Shown in pieces: positions 35,001 through 47,126 of a stretch of DNA of 64,000 nt. Numbering within the stretch: position 1 is the stretch's first letter; each line of letters starts with the position of its first letter. This DNA comes from Calliopsis andreniformis. Lineage: Eukaryota; Arthropoda; Insecta; Hymenoptera; Andrenidae. The stretch lies in contig NW_027480449.1 of NCBI RefSeq assembly GCF_051401765.1, positions 1,054,001-1,118,000 on the forward strand, read 5' to 3'. The position numbers and the translations under genes were made by a program. Below the pieces are notes generated by a model. That model was not told the origin of the DNA. It saw nothing but the letters and a program-made list of their open reading frames with translations, and did not search any database.

Positions 35001-37498
35001 AGTTTTGTCAGTGTCAGCAGAAGTGTCTGTGTCAGGAGCAGTGTCAGGAGCAGCGTCAGTGTCAGGAGCTGTGTGAGGAGCAGTGTCAGTGTCAGGACCA
35101 GTGTCAGTGTCAGAAGCAGTGCCGTGTCGGTATCAGGAGCAGTGTCAGTGTCAGGAGCAGTGTCAGGAGCAGTGTCAGGAGCATTGTCAGTATCAGCAGC
35201 AGTGCCTGTGTCAGAAGCAGTGCCAGGAGCAGTGTCAGTGACAGTCGCACTGTCAGGAGCAGTGTCAGGGGCAGTGTCGGTGTCAGGAGCAGTGTCAGGA
35301 CCATTGCCAGGATCAGCAGCAGTGTGTGTGTCAGGAACAGTGTCAGAAGCAGTGTCAGTGACAGGTGCAGTGTCAGGAGCAGTGTCAGGACCAGTGCCAG
35401 TGTCAGGATAAGTGTCAGTGTGAGCAGCAGTGTCAGGAACACTGGCAGGAGCAGTGTCTATGTCAGGAGCTGTGTCAGGAGCGGTGTCAGTGTCTGCAGC
35501 AATGTCACGAGCAGTGTCAGGAGCAGTGTCAGTGTCAGGAGCAGTCTCAGGAGCAGTGTCAGTGTCAGATCCAGTGTGAGGAGCAGCGCCAGAGTCAGGA
35601 GCAGTGTCAGGACCAGTGTGAGTTTCAGGAGCAGTGTCAGGACCAGTGTCCGTGCCAGGAGCTGTGTCAGGAGCAGTGTCAGCGTTAGGAGGAGTGTCAG
35701 GAGCAATGTCAGGAGCTGTGTCAGTGTCAGGAGCTGTTTCCGGAGCATTGTCAGGATCTGCAGCAGTGTCTGTGTCAGGAGCCGTGTCAGGATCAGTGTC
35801 AGAGTCAGGAGCAGTGTCAGGAGCAGCGTCAGGAGCAGTGGCAGTGTCAGGAGCAGTGTCAGGAGGAGTGTATGTGCCAGTGTCTGAAGCAGTGTCCGGA
35901 GCAGTGTAAGGAACAGTGACAGTGTCAGTGTCAGCAGCAGTGTCTGTGTCAGGAGCAGTGTCAGGAGCAGCGTCAGTGTTAGGAGCAGTTTGAGGAGCAG
36001 TGTCAGTGACAGGAGCAGCGTCTGGTGCCGTGTCAGGAGCAGTGACAGTGTCAGCAGTAGTGCTAGGAACAGTGTCAGGAATAATGTCAGGAGCATTGTC
36101 CGTGTCAAGAGCTGTGTCAGTAGCAGTGTCAGTAGTACTGTCGGTGGCTGTAGCAGTGTAAGGAGCAGTGACAGTGTCATGAGCAGTGCCAGTGTCAGTG
36201 CCAAGTGCAGTGTCCGTGTCACGAGCAGTGTCTGTATCAGGAGCAGTGTAAGTGACAGGAGCAGTGTCAGGAGCAGTGTCAGGAGCTTTCTCAGGATCAG
36301 CAGCAGTGTCAGGGTCAGCAGCAGTGTCACGCGAAGTGTCAGCGTCAGGAGCAATGTCTGGAGCAGTGTTAGGATCAGTGTCAGTGTCAGGAGCAGTGTC
36401 AGGAGCATTGTCAGGATCAACAGAAGTGTCTGTGTCAGGAGCAGTGTCAGAAGCAGTGTCAGTGCAGGAGCATCGTCAGGAGCAGCGTCAGGAGCGGTGT
36501 CAGGACCAGTGCCAGTGTCAGGATCAGTGTCAGTGTGAGCAGCAGCGTCAGGAACACTTGCAGGAGCAGCGTCAGTGTAAGGAGCAGTGTCAACAGCTGT
36601 GTCAGGAGCAGTGTCAGGACCAGTGACAGTGTCAGGAGCAGTGTCAGTGTGAGCAGCAGTGCCAGGAACAGTGGCAGGAGCAGTGTCACTGACACGAGCT
36701 GTGTCAGGAGCAGTGTCAGTGTGATTAGCAGTGTCAGGAGCAGTGTCAGTGTCATGAGCAGTGCCAGTGTCAGTGTCAGGAGCAATGTCAGGAGCAGTGT
36801 CAGTGTCAGGAACAGTGCCAGGAGCATTGTGAGGATCAGCAGCAGTGTCTGTGACAGGAGCAGTGCCAGAAGCAGTGAGAGTGTAAGTATCAGGAGCATT
36901 GTCAGTATCAGCAGCAGTGCCTGTGCCAGGACCAGTGCCAGGAACGGTGTCAGTGTGAGGAGCTGTGTGAGAAGCAGTGTCTGTCTCAGAAGCAGTGTCA
37001 GGAGCAGTGTCAGTGTCAGCAGCAGTGTCAGCAGCAGTACCAGGAGCAGTTCCAGTGTCAGGAGCTGTGTCAGGAGCAGTGTCAGTGTCAGGAGCAGTCT
37101 CTGGAACAGTGTCAGGAGCAGTGTCAGGAGCATTCTCAAGGTCAGCAGCAGTGTCAGTGTCAGCATTAGTGTCAGGAGCATTGTCAGCGTCAGCAGCAAC
37201 GTCAGGAGCAGTGTCAGGAGCAGTGTCAGTGTCAGGAGCAGTGTCAGGAGCGGTGTCAGTGTGAGGAGCTGTGTGAGAAGCAGTGTCTGTGTCAGAAGCA
37301 GTGTCAGGAGCAGTGTCAGTGTCAGCAGCAGTGTCAGCAGCAGTATCAGGAGCAGTTTCAGTGTCAGGAGCTGTGTCAGGAGCAGTGTCAGTGTCAGGAG
37401 CAGTCTCTGGAACAGTGTCAGGAGCAGTGTCAGGAGCATTCTCAAGGGTCAGCAGCAGTGTCAGTGTCAGCAGCAGTGTCAGGAGCAGTGTCAGCGTC
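32050..37498 (+). repeat. Higher-order block D, copy 2
   Basis: Direct duplicate of 24,781-30,224, including the 1,157-bp tandem (units at 33,471 and 34,628), GTGCCGTGTC at 35,119, type K with TGACACGAGC at 36,690, and AAGGGTC at 37,444. It differs by 12- and 18-base steps and by a one-base deletion near 36,465 (CAGTGCAGGAGC for CAGTGTCAGGAGC). That deletion breaks the frame that is open through the same part of copy 1. Confidence 0.9.
33471..35118 (+). repeat. 1,157-bp tandem unit inside block D copy 2
   Basis: GCGCAGAGCCAGG starts at 33,471 and 34,628, exactly 1,157 bases apart as in block D copy 1. The flanking GTGCGG and GTGAGG distinction is also conserved. The repeat ends at the GTGCCGTGTC deletion near 35,119. 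A few private substitutions separate this pair from the one at 26.2-27.8 kb. Confidence 0.87.
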
Positions 37499-37538
37499 AG
37501 GAGCATCGTCAGGAGCAGTGTCAGGAGCAGTGTCAGTG

Positions 37539-40500
37539 TCAGGAGCAGTGTCAGGACCAGTACCAGTGTCAGGATCAGCGTCAGTGTGAGCAGCAGTGTC
37601 AGGAACACTGGCAGGAGCAGTGTCTATGTCAGGAGCTGTGTCAGGAACAGTGTTAGTGTCTGCAGCAATGTCACGAGCAGTGTCAGTAGCAGTCTCAGTG
37701 TCAGTAGCAGTGTCAGGAGCAGTGTCAGTGTCAGGAGCAGTGCCAGTATCAGTATCAGGAGCATTGTCAGTGTCAGGAGCAGTGTCAGGAGCAGTGTCAG
37801 GAGCATTGTCTGTATCAGCAGCAGTGCCTGTGTCTGGAGCAGTGCCAGGAGCAGTGTCAGGAGGAGTGTCAGTGTCAGGAGCAGTGTCGGGAGCAGTGTC
37901 AGGAGCAGTGGCAGTGTCAGGAGAAGTGTCAGTGGCTGTGAGAGTGTCAGTATCAGGATCAGTGTCAGTTTCAGCAGCAGTTTCAGAAGCAGTGTCAGGA
38001 GCATTGTCAGTGTCAGCAGAAGTGTCTGTGTCAGGAGCAGTGTCAGGAGCAGTGTCAGTGTCAGTAGCTGTGTGAGGAGCAGTGTCAGTGTCAGTAGCAG
38101 TGTCAGGAGCAGTGTCAGTGTCAGGCGCAGTGCCAGTGTCAGTATCAGGAGCAGTGTCAGTGTCAGGAGCAGTGTCAGGAGCAGTGTTAGGAGCATTGTC
38201 AGTATCAGCAGCAGTGACTGTGTCAGGAGCAGTGCCAGGAGCAGTGTCAGTGTCAGTATCAGGAGCAGTGTCAGTGACAGGCGCAGTGTCAGGAGCAGTG
38301 TCAGGGGCAGTGTCAGTGTCAGGAGCAGTGTCAGGATCATTGCCAGGATCAGCAGCAGTGTGTGTGTCAGGAACAGTGTCAGAAGCAGAGTCAGTGACAG
38401 GTGCAGTGTCAGGAGCAGTGTCAGGTCCAGTGCCAGTGTCAGGATAAGTGTCAGTGTTAGCAGCAGTGTCAGGAACACTGGCAGGAGCAGTGTCTATGTC
38501 AGGAGCTGTGTCAGGAGCAGTGTCAGTGTCTGCAGCAATGTCACGAGCAGTGTCAGGAGCAGTGTCAGTGTCAGGAGCAGTCTCAGGAGCAGTGTCACTG
38601 TCAGATCCAGTGTGAGGAGCAGCGCCAGAGTCAGGAGCAGTGTCAGGACCAGTGTGAGTTTCAGGAGCAGTGTCAGGACCAGTGTCCGTGCCAGGAGCTG
38701 TGTCAGGAGCAGTGTCAGCGTTAGGAGGAGTGTCAGGAGCAATCTCAGGAGCTGTGTCAGTGTCAGGAGCTGTTTCCGGAGCATTGTCAGGATCTGCAGC
38801 AGTGTCTGTGTCAGGAGCCGTGTCAGGAACAGTGTCAGAGTCAGGAGCAGTGTCAGGAACAGCGTCAGGAGCAGTGGCAGTGTCAGGAGCAGTGTCAGGA
38901 GGAGTGCATGTGCCAGTGTCTGAAGCAGTGTCCGGAGCAGTGTAAGGAACAGTGACAGTGTCAGTGTCAGCAGCAATGTCAGTGTCAGGAGCTGTGTCAG
39001 GAGCAGTGTCAGTGTCAGGAGCAGTGTCTGGAACAGTGTCAGGAGCAGTGTCAGTATCAGGATCAGTGTAAGTGTCAGGAGCAGTGTCAGGAGCAGTGTC
39101 AGTGCCAGGAGCAGTGTCAGGATCAGTGTAAGTGTCAGGAGCAATGTCAGGAGCAGTGTCAGGAGCTGTGTCAGTGTCAGGAGCAGTGTCAGGGACATTG
39201 TCAGTATCAGCAACAGTGTCAGTGTCAGGAGCAGTGTCAGTGTCAGGAGCTGTGTCAGTATCAGGAGCAGTGTCAGGAGGAGTGTCTGGAGCAGTGTCAG
39301 GAGCAGTGACAGTATCAGGATCAGTGTAAGTGTCAGGAGCAGTGTCAGGAACAGTGTCAGTGCCAGGAGCAGTGTCAGTCCAGTGTAAGTGTCAGGAGCA
39401 GTGTCAGGAGCAGTGTCAGTGTCAGGAGCAGTGTCAGGAGCATTCTCAAGAACAGCAGCAGTGTCAGTGTCAGCAGCAGTGTCAGGAGCAGTGTCAGAGT
39501 CAGGAGCAATGTCAGGAGCAGTGTCAGGATCAGCAGCAGTGTCTGTGTCAGGAGCAGTGTCAGGAGCAGTGTCAGTGTCAGGAGCAGTGTCAGGAGCAGC
39601 GTCAGGAGCAGTGTCAGGACCAGTGCCAGTGTCAGGATCAGCGTCAGTGTGAGCAGCAGTGTCAGGAACACTGGCAGGAGCGGTGTCTATGTCAGGAGCA
39701 TTGTCAGTATCAGCAGAAGTGTCTGTGACAGGAGCAGTGTCAGGAGCAGGGTCAGTGTCAGGAGCAGCGTCAGGAGCAGTGTCAGGGGCAGTGGCAGTGT
39801 CTGGAGCAGTGTCAGGAGCAGTGTCAGGGGCAGTGGCAGTGTATGGAGCAGTGTCAGGAGCAGTGTCAGGACCAGTGCCAGTGTCAGGATCAGCGTCAGA
39901 GTGAGCAGCAGTGTCAGGAACACTGGCAGGAGCAATATCTATGTCAGGAGCTGTGTCAGGAGCAGTGTCAGTGTCAGGAGCTGTGTCAGGAGGAGTGTAA
40001 GGGCCAGTGTCTGAAGCAGTGTCCGGAGCAGTGTAAGGAACAGTGACAGTGTCAGTGTCAGGAGCAGTGTCAGTGTCAGGATAAGTGTCAGTGTCAGGAG
40101 CTGTGTCAGGAGCAGTGTCAGTGTCAGGAGCAGTGTCTGGAGCTGTGTCAGGAGCAGTGTCAGTATTAGGATCAGTGTAAGTGTCAGGAGCAGTGTCAGT
40201 GTCAGGAGCAGTGTCAGGAGCATTCTCAAGATCAGCTGCAGTGTCAGTGTGAGCTGCGGTGTCAGGAGCAGTATCAGGAGCAGTATCAGTGTCAGGAGCT
40301 GTGTCTAGAGCAGTGTCAGTGTCAGGAGCAGTCTCTGGAACAGTGTCAGGAGCAGTGTCAGGAGCATTCTCAAGGCCAGCAGCAGTGTCAGTGTTAGCAG
40401 CAGTGTCAGGAGCATTGTCAGCGTCAGGAGCAACGTGCAGGAGCAGTGTCAGGAGCAGTGTCAGTGTCAGGAGCAGTGTCAGGGTCATTGTCAGGATCAG

Positions 40501-41687
40501 CAGCAGTGTCTGTGTCATGAGCAGTGCCAGTGTCAGTATCAGGAGCAGTGTCAGTACAGTGTCAGTAGCAGTGTCTGGAGCAGTGAAAGTGTCTGTAGCA
40601 CGAGCAGTGTCAGTGTCAGGAGCAATGTCAGGAGCAGTGTCAGTGTCAGGAGCAGTGCCAGGAGCATTGTGAGGATCAGCAGCAGTGTCTGTGACAGGAG
40701 CAGTGCCAGTAGCAGTGAGAGTGTAAGTATCAGGAGCATTGTCAGTATCAGCAGCAGTGCCTGTGCCAGGACCAGTGCCAGGAGCGGTGTCAGTGTGAGG
40801 AGCTGTGTGAGAAGCAGTGTCTGTGTCAGAAGCAGTGTCAGGAGCAGTGTCAGTGTCAGCAGCAGTGTCAGCAGCAGTATCAGGAGCAGTTTCAGTGTCA
40901 GGAGCTGTGTCAGGAGCAGTGTCAGTGTCAGGAGCAGTCTCTGGAACAGTGTCAGGAGCAGTGTCAGGAGCATTCTCAAGGTCAGCAGCAGTGTCAGTGT
41001 CAGCAGCAGTGTCAGGAGCAGTGTCAGCGTCAGGAGCAACGTCAGGAGCAGTGTCAGGAGCAGTGTCAGTGTCAGGAGCAGTGTCAGGACCAGTGCCAGT
41101 GTCAGGATCAGCGTCAGTGTGATCAGCAGTGTCAGGAACACTGGCAGGAGCAGTGTCTATGTCAGGATCTGTGTCAGGAGCAGTGTCAGTGTCTGCAGCA
41201 ATGTCACGAGCAGTGTCAGTAGCAGTCTCAGTGTCAGTAGCAGTGTCAGGAGGAGTGTCAGTGTCAGGAGCAGTGCCAGTATCAGTATCAGGAGCATTGT
41301 CAGTGTCAGGAGCAGTGTCAGGAGCAGTGTCAGGAGCATTGTCTGTATCAGCAGAAGTGCCTGTGTCTGGAGCAGTGCCAGGAGCTGTGTCAGGAGGATT
41401 GTCAGTGTCAGGAGCAGTGGCAGTGTCAGGAGAAGTGTCAGTATCTGTGAGAGTGTCAGTATCAGGATCAGTGTCAGCTTCAGCAGCAGTTTCAGAAGCA
41501 GTGTCAGGAGCATTGTCAGTGTCAGCAGAAGTGTCTGTGTCAGGAGCAGTGTCAGGAGCAGTGTCAGTGTCAGTAGCTGTGTGAGGAGCAGTGTCAGTGT
41601 CAGTAGCAGTGTCAGGAGCAGTGTCAGTGTCAGGCGCAGTGCCAGTGTCAGTATCAGGAGCAGTGTCAGTGTCAGGAGCAGTGTCAG
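37539..41687 (+). repeat. Higher-order block C, copy 2
   Basis: Direct duplicate of 20,752-24,780 with the same marker set: CAGGAACACTGG at 37,599, 38,469, 39,662, 39,918 and 41,132; GTCCA at 39,378; ACGTGCAGG at 40,433; GTACA at 40,554. It has 144 additional bases (24 hexamers) between about 40,180 and 40,380, made of GCTGCGGTGTCAGG and GTCTAGAGCAG units that resemble 1,150-1,200. It lies to the right of a block D copy, whereas copy 1 lies to the left of one. Confidence 0.88.
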
Positions 41688-43346
41688 GAGCAGTGTTAGG
41701 AGCATTGTCAGTATCAGCAGCAGTGACTGTGTCAGGAGTTGTGTCACGAGCAGTGTCAGTGTCAGGAGCAGTGTCAGTAGCAGTGAGAGTGTCAGTATCA
41801 GGAGCAGTGTCAGTTTCAGGAGCAGTTTCAGAAGCAGTGTCAGGAGCATTGTCAGTATCAGCAGAAGTGTCTGTGACAGGAGCAGTGTTAGGAGCATGGT
41901 CAGTGTCAGGAGCAGCGTCAGGAGCAGTGTCAAGGGCAGTGGCAGTGTCTGGAGCAGTGTCAGGGGCAGTGTCAGGAGCAGTGTCTGTAGCAGTGCCAGG
42001 AGCAGTGTCAGGAGCAGTGTCAGTGTCAGGAGCTGTGTCTGGAGCATTCTCTGGATCAGCAGTAGTGTCAGAGTCTGGACCAGTGTCAGGAGCAGTGTCA
42101 GTGTCAGGAGCAGTGTCAGGAGCAGTGCCAGTGTCAGGAGCAGTCTCAGGAGCAGTGTCAGTGTCAGAACCAGTGTGAGGAGCAGCGCAGAGCCAGGAGC
42201 AGTGTCAGGACAAGTGTGAGTTTCAGGAGCAGTGTCAGGACCAGTGTCTTTGCCAGGAGCTGTGTCAGGAGCTGTGGCAGTGCCAGCAGCAGTGTCAGTG
42301 TCATTGTCAGAGCCAGGAGCAGTGTCAGGAGCAGTATCAGCAGCAGTGTCAGAGTCAGGAGCTGTGTCAGGAGCAGTGTCAGTGTCTGGAGCAGTGTCAC
42401 GGGCAGTGTCAGGAGCAGTGTCTGTCTCAGTAGCAGTGTCAGTAGCAGTAACAGTGTCAGGAGCAGTGGCAGTGTCAGGAGAAGTGTCAGTAGCAGTGGG
42501 AGTGTCAGTGTCAGGAGCAGTGTCAGTTTCAGCACCAGTTTCAATAGCAGTGTCAGGAGTTTTGTCAGTGTCAGCAGAAGTGTCTGTGTCAGGAGCAGTG
42601 TCAGGAGCAGTGTCAGTGTCAGGAGCTGTGTGAGGAGCAGTGTCAGTGTCAGGAGCAGTGTCAGTGTCAGAAGCAGTGCCAGTGTCAGTATCAGGAGCAA
42701 TGTCAGTGTCAGGAGCAGTGTCAGGAGCAGTGTCAGGAGCATTGTCAGTATCAGCAGCAGTGCCTGTGTCAGAAGCAGTGCCAGGAGCAGTGTCAGTGAC
42801 AGTCGCACTGTCAGGAGCAGTGTCAGGGGCAGTGTCAGTGTCAGGAGCAGTGTCAGGATCATTGCCAGGATCAGCAGCAGTGTGTGTGTCAGGAACAGTG
42901 TCAGAAGCAGTGTCAGTGACAGGTGCAGTGTCAGTAGCAGTGAGAGTGTCAGTATCAGGAGCAGTGTCAGTTTCAGGAGCAGTTTCAGAAGCAGTGTCAG
43001 GAGCATTGTCAGTATCAGCAGAAGTGTCTGTGACAGGAGCAGTGTCAGGAGCATGGTCAGTGTCAGGAGCAGCGTCAGGAGCAGTGTCAGGGGCAGTGGC
43101 AGTGTCTGGAGCAGTGTCAGGAGCAGTGTCAGGAGCAGTGTCTGTAGCAGTGCCAGGAGCAGTGTCAGGAGCAGTGTCAGTGTCAGGAGCTGTGTCTGGA
43201 GCATTCTCTGGATCAGCAGTAGTGTCAGAGTCTGGACCAGTGTCAGGAGCAGTGTCAGTGTCTGCAGCAATGTCACGAGCAGTGTCAGGAGCAGTGTCAG
43301 TGTCAGGAGCAGTCTCAGGAGCAGTGTCAGTGTCAGATCCAGTGTG
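41688..43346 (+). repeat. Linker block L, copy 2 (right part) and its edge
   Basis: Continuation of the match to 30.2-32.5 kb at offset 10,807, ending near 43,287. There the first copy continues with GTAGCA units and this one with GGAGCAGTCTCAGG. GCGCAGAGCC lies at 42,185. The last 60 bases lead into block E through GATCCAGTGTGAGG. Confidence 0.82.
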
Positions 43347-44360
43347 AGGAGCAGCGCCAGAGTCAGGAGCAGTGTCAGGACCAGTGTGAGTTTCAGGAGC
43401 AGTGTCAGGACAAGTGTCCGTGCCAGGAGCTGTGTCAGGAGCAGTGTCAGCGTTAGGAGGAGTGTCAGGAGCAATGTCAGGAGCTGTGTCAGTGTCAGGA
43501 GCTGTTTCCGGAGCATTGTCAGGATCTGCAGCAGTGTCTGTGTCAGGAGCCGTGTCAGGATCAGTGTCAGAGTCAGGAGCAGTGTCAGGAGCAGCGTCAC
43601 GAGCAGTGGCAGTGTCAGGAGCAGTGTCAGGAGGAGTGTATGTGCCAGTGTCTGAAGCAGTGTCCGGAGCAGTGTAAGGAACAGTGACAGTGTCGGTGTC
43701 AGCAGCAATGTCAGTGTCAGGAGCTGTGCCAGGAGCAGTGTCAGTGTCAGGAGCAGTGTCTGGAACAGTGTCAGGAGCAGTGTCAGTATCAGGATCAGTG
43801 TAAGTGTCAGGAGCAGTGTCAGGAGCAGTGTCAGTGCCAGGAGCAGTGTCAGGATCAGTGTAAGTGTCAGGAGCAATGTCAGGAGCAGTGTAAGGAGCTG
43901 TGTCAGTGTCAGGAGCAGTGTCAGGGACATTGTCAGTATCAGCAACAGTGTCAGTGTCAGGAGCAGTGTCAGTGTCAGGAGCTGTGTCAGTATCAGGAGC
44001 AGTGTCAGGAGGAGTGTCTGGAGCAGTGTCAGGAGCAGTGACAGTATCAGGATCAGTGTAAGTGTCAGGAGCAGTGTCAGGAACAGTGTCAGTGCCAGGA
44101 GCAGTGTCAGTCCAGTGTAAGTGTCAGGAGCAGTGTCAGGAGCAGTGTCAGTGTCAGGAGCAGTGTCAGGAGCATTCTCAAGAACAGCAGCAGTGTCAGT
44201 GTCAGCAGCAGTGTCAGGAGCAGTGTCAGAGTCAGGAGCAATGTCAGGAGCAGTGTCAGGATCAGCAGCAGTGTCTGTGTCAGGAGCAGTGTCAGGAGCA
44301 GTGTCAGTGTCAGGAGCAGTGTCAGGAGCAGCGTCAGGAGCAGTGTCAGGACCAGTGCCA
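43347..44360 (+). repeat. Higher-order block E, copy 1
   Basis: Direct duplicate of 47,127-48,158. The offset is 3,780, becoming 3,798 after an 18-base gain in copy 2 near 47,945. It includes GTTTCCGGAGCATTG near 43,503, TATGTGCCAGTGTCTG near 43,639 and the one-base-short GTCCA unit at 44,110. Here it joins block F directly. In copy 2 a further 318 bases separate E from F. Confidence 0.87.
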
Positions 44361-45874
44361 GGAGCAGTGTCAGTGCCAGGAGCAGTGTCAGGAGAAGTGT
44401 CAGTGTCAGGAGCTGTGTCTGGAGCATTCTCAGGATCAGCAGTAGTGTCAGTGTCTGGAGCAGTGTCAGGAACGGTGTCAGTGTCAGGAGCAGTGTCAGG
44501 AGCAGTGTCAGTGTCAGGAGTAGTGTCAGGAGCAGAGTCAGTGACAGTGTATGGAGCGGTGTCAGAAGCAGTGTCAGTGTCTGGATCAGTGTCAGTGTCA
44601 GGAGCTCTGTCAGGAGCAGTGTCAGTGTCAGGAGCATTGTCAGTATCAGCAGAAGTGTCTGTGACAGGAGCAGTGTCAGGAGCAGGGTCAGTGTCAGGAG
44701 CAGCGTCAGGAGCAGTGTCAGCGGCAGTGGCAGTGTCTGGAGCAGTGTCAGGAGCAGTGTCAGGGGCAGTGGCAGTGTATGGAGCAGTGTCAGGAGCAGT
44801 GTCAGGAGCAGTGACTGTAGCAGTGTCAGGAGCAGTATCAGCAGCAGTGTCAGTGTCAGGAGCTGTGTCAGGAGCAGTGTCAGTGTCAGGAGCAGTGTCT
44901 GGAGCAGTGTCAGGAGCAGGGTCAGTCTCAGGAGCAGCGTCAGGAGCAGTGTCAGGGGCAGTGGCAGTGTCTGGAGCAGCGTCAGGAGCAGTGTCAGGAG
45001 CAGTGTCTGTAGCAGTGCCAGGAGCAGTGTCAGTGCCAGGAGCAGTGTCAGGAGCAGTGTCAGTGTCAGGAGCTGTGTCTGGAGCATTCTCAGGATCAGC
45101 AGTAGTGTCAGTGTCTGGAGCAGTGTCAGGAGCGGTGTCAGTGTCAGGAGCGGTGTCAGTGTCAGGAGCAGTGTCAGGAGCAGTGTCAGTGTCAGGAGCA
45201 GTCTAAGGAGCAGTGTCAGTGACAGATCCAGTGTGAGGCGCAGCGCCAGAGTCAGGAGCAGTGTCAGGACCAGTGTGAGTTTCAGGAGCAGTGTCAGGAC
45301 CAGTGTCCGTGCCAGGAGCTGTGTCTGGAGCTGTGGCAGTGCCAGCAGCAGTGTCAGTGTCATTGTCAGAGTCAGGAGCAGTGTCAGGAGCAGTATCAGC
45401 AGCAGTGTCAGCGTTAGGAGCAGTGTCAGGAGCAGTGTCAGCGTTAGGAGGAGTGTCAGGAGCAATGTCAGGAACTGTGTCAGTGTCAGGAGCTGTTTCC
45501 GAAGCATTGTCAGGATCTGCAGCAGTGTCTGTGTCAGGAGCCGTGTCAGAAGCGGTGTCAGAGTCAGGAGCAGTGTCAGGGGCAGTGTCAGGAGCAGTGT
45601 CAGTGTCAGGAGCAGTGTCAGTAGCAGTGAGAGTGTCAGTATCAGGAGCAGTGTCAGTTTCAGGAGCAGTTTCAGAAGCAGTGTCAGGAGCATTGTCAGT
45701 ATCAGCAGAAGTGTCTGTGACAGGAGCAGTGTCAGGAGCAGGGTCAGTGTCAGGAGGAGCGTCAGGAGTAGTGTCAGGGGCAGTGGCAGTGTCTGGAGCA
45801 GTGTCAGGAGCAGTGTCAGGAGCAGTGTCTGTAGCAGTGCCAGGAGCAGTGTCAGAGCCAGGAGCAGTGTCAGG
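44353..45874 (+). repeat. Higher-order block F, copy 1
   Basis: Direct duplicate of 48,469-49,990 at constant offset 4,116. Shared landmarks are GTGACAGTGTATGGAGCG, GTGACTGTAGCAGTGTC, GGAGCTCTGTCAGG and GATCCAGTGTGAGGCGC. The edges are sharp: after 45,874 this copy reads GTGCAGTGTCAGTG and the other reads AGCAGTGTCAGCG. Substitutions between copies are few. Confidence 0.88.
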
Positions 45875-47126
45875 TGCAGTGTCAGTGTCAGGAGCTGTGT
45901 CTGGAGCATTCTCAGGATCAGCAGTAGTGTCAGTGTCTGGAGCAGTGTCAGGAGCGGTGTCAGTGGCAGGAGCAGTGTCAGGAGCAGTGTCAGTGTCAGG
46001 AGTAGTGTCAGGAGCAGTGTCAGTGTCAGTGTCTGGAGCGGTGTCAGGAGCAGTGTCAGCGTCAGGAGCAGTGTCAGCGTCAGGATCAGTGTCAGTGTCA
46101 GGAGCTGTGTCAGGAGCAGTGTCAGTGTTAGGAGCAGTGTCAGTAGCAGTGAGAGTGTCAGTATCAGGAGCAGTGTCAGTTTCAGGAGCAGTTTCAGAAT
46201 CAGTGTCAGGAGCATTGTCAGTATCAGCAGAAGTGTCTGTGACAGGAGCAGTGTCAGGAGCAGGGTCAGTGTCAGGAGCAGCGTCAGGAGCAGTCTCAGG
46301 GGCAGTGGCAGTGTCTGGAGCAGTGTCAGGAGCAGTGTCAGGGGCAGTGGCAGTGTACGGAGCAGTGTCAGGAGCAGTGTCAGTGTGAGCAGCAGTGCCA
46401 GGAACAGTGGCAGGAGCAGTGTCACTGACACGAGCTGTGTCAGGAGCAGTGTCAGTGTGATTAGCAGTGTCAGGAGCAGTGTCAGTGTCATGAGCAGTGC
46501 CAGTGTCAGTGTCAGGAGCAATGTCAGGAGCAGTGTCAGTGTCAGCAGCAGTGTCAGCAGCAGTACCAGGAGCAGTTCCAGTGTCAGGAGCTGTGTCAGG
46601 AGCAGTGTCAGTGTCAGGAGCAGTCTCTGGAACAGTGTCAGGAGCAGTGCCAGGAGCATTCTCAAGGTCAGCAGCAGTGTTTGTGTCAGCATTAGTGTCA
46701 GGAGCATTGTCAGCGTCAGCAGCAACGTCAGGAGCAGTGTTAGGAGCAGTGTCTGTGTCAGTAGCAGTGTCAGGAGCGGTGTCAGTGTGAGGAGCTGTGT
46801 GAGAAGCAGTGTCTGTGTCAGAAGCAGTGTCAGGAGCAGTGTCAGTGTCAGCAGCAGTGTCAGCAGCAGTATCAGGAGCAGTTTCAGTGTCAGGAGCTGT
46901 GTCAGGAGCAGTGTCAGTGTCAGGAGCAGTCTCTGGAACAGTGTCAGGAGCAGTGCCAGGAGCATTCTCAAGGGTCAGCAGCAGTGTCAGTGTCAGCAGC
47001 AGTGTCAGGAGCAGTGTCAGCGTCAGGAGCATCGTCAGGAGCAGTGTCAGGAGCAGTGTCAGTGTCAGGAGCAGTGTGAGGGACATTGTCAGGATCAGCA
47101 GCAGTGTCTGTGTCAGGAGCAGCGCC
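45875..47126 (+). repeat. Mosaic segment between E/F pairs
   Basis: Ordinary hexamer array assembled from types seen elsewhere. It has F-like units to about 46,370, a fragment of type K with TGACACGAGC at 46,426, then a D/L-like stretch with CAGCAGTACCAGG and GCATTCTCAAGG, including the one-base insertion AAGGGTCAGC at 46,971. It includes private variants such as GTGTTTGTGTCAGC near 46,678. No gene signal is visible. Confidence 0.75.
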
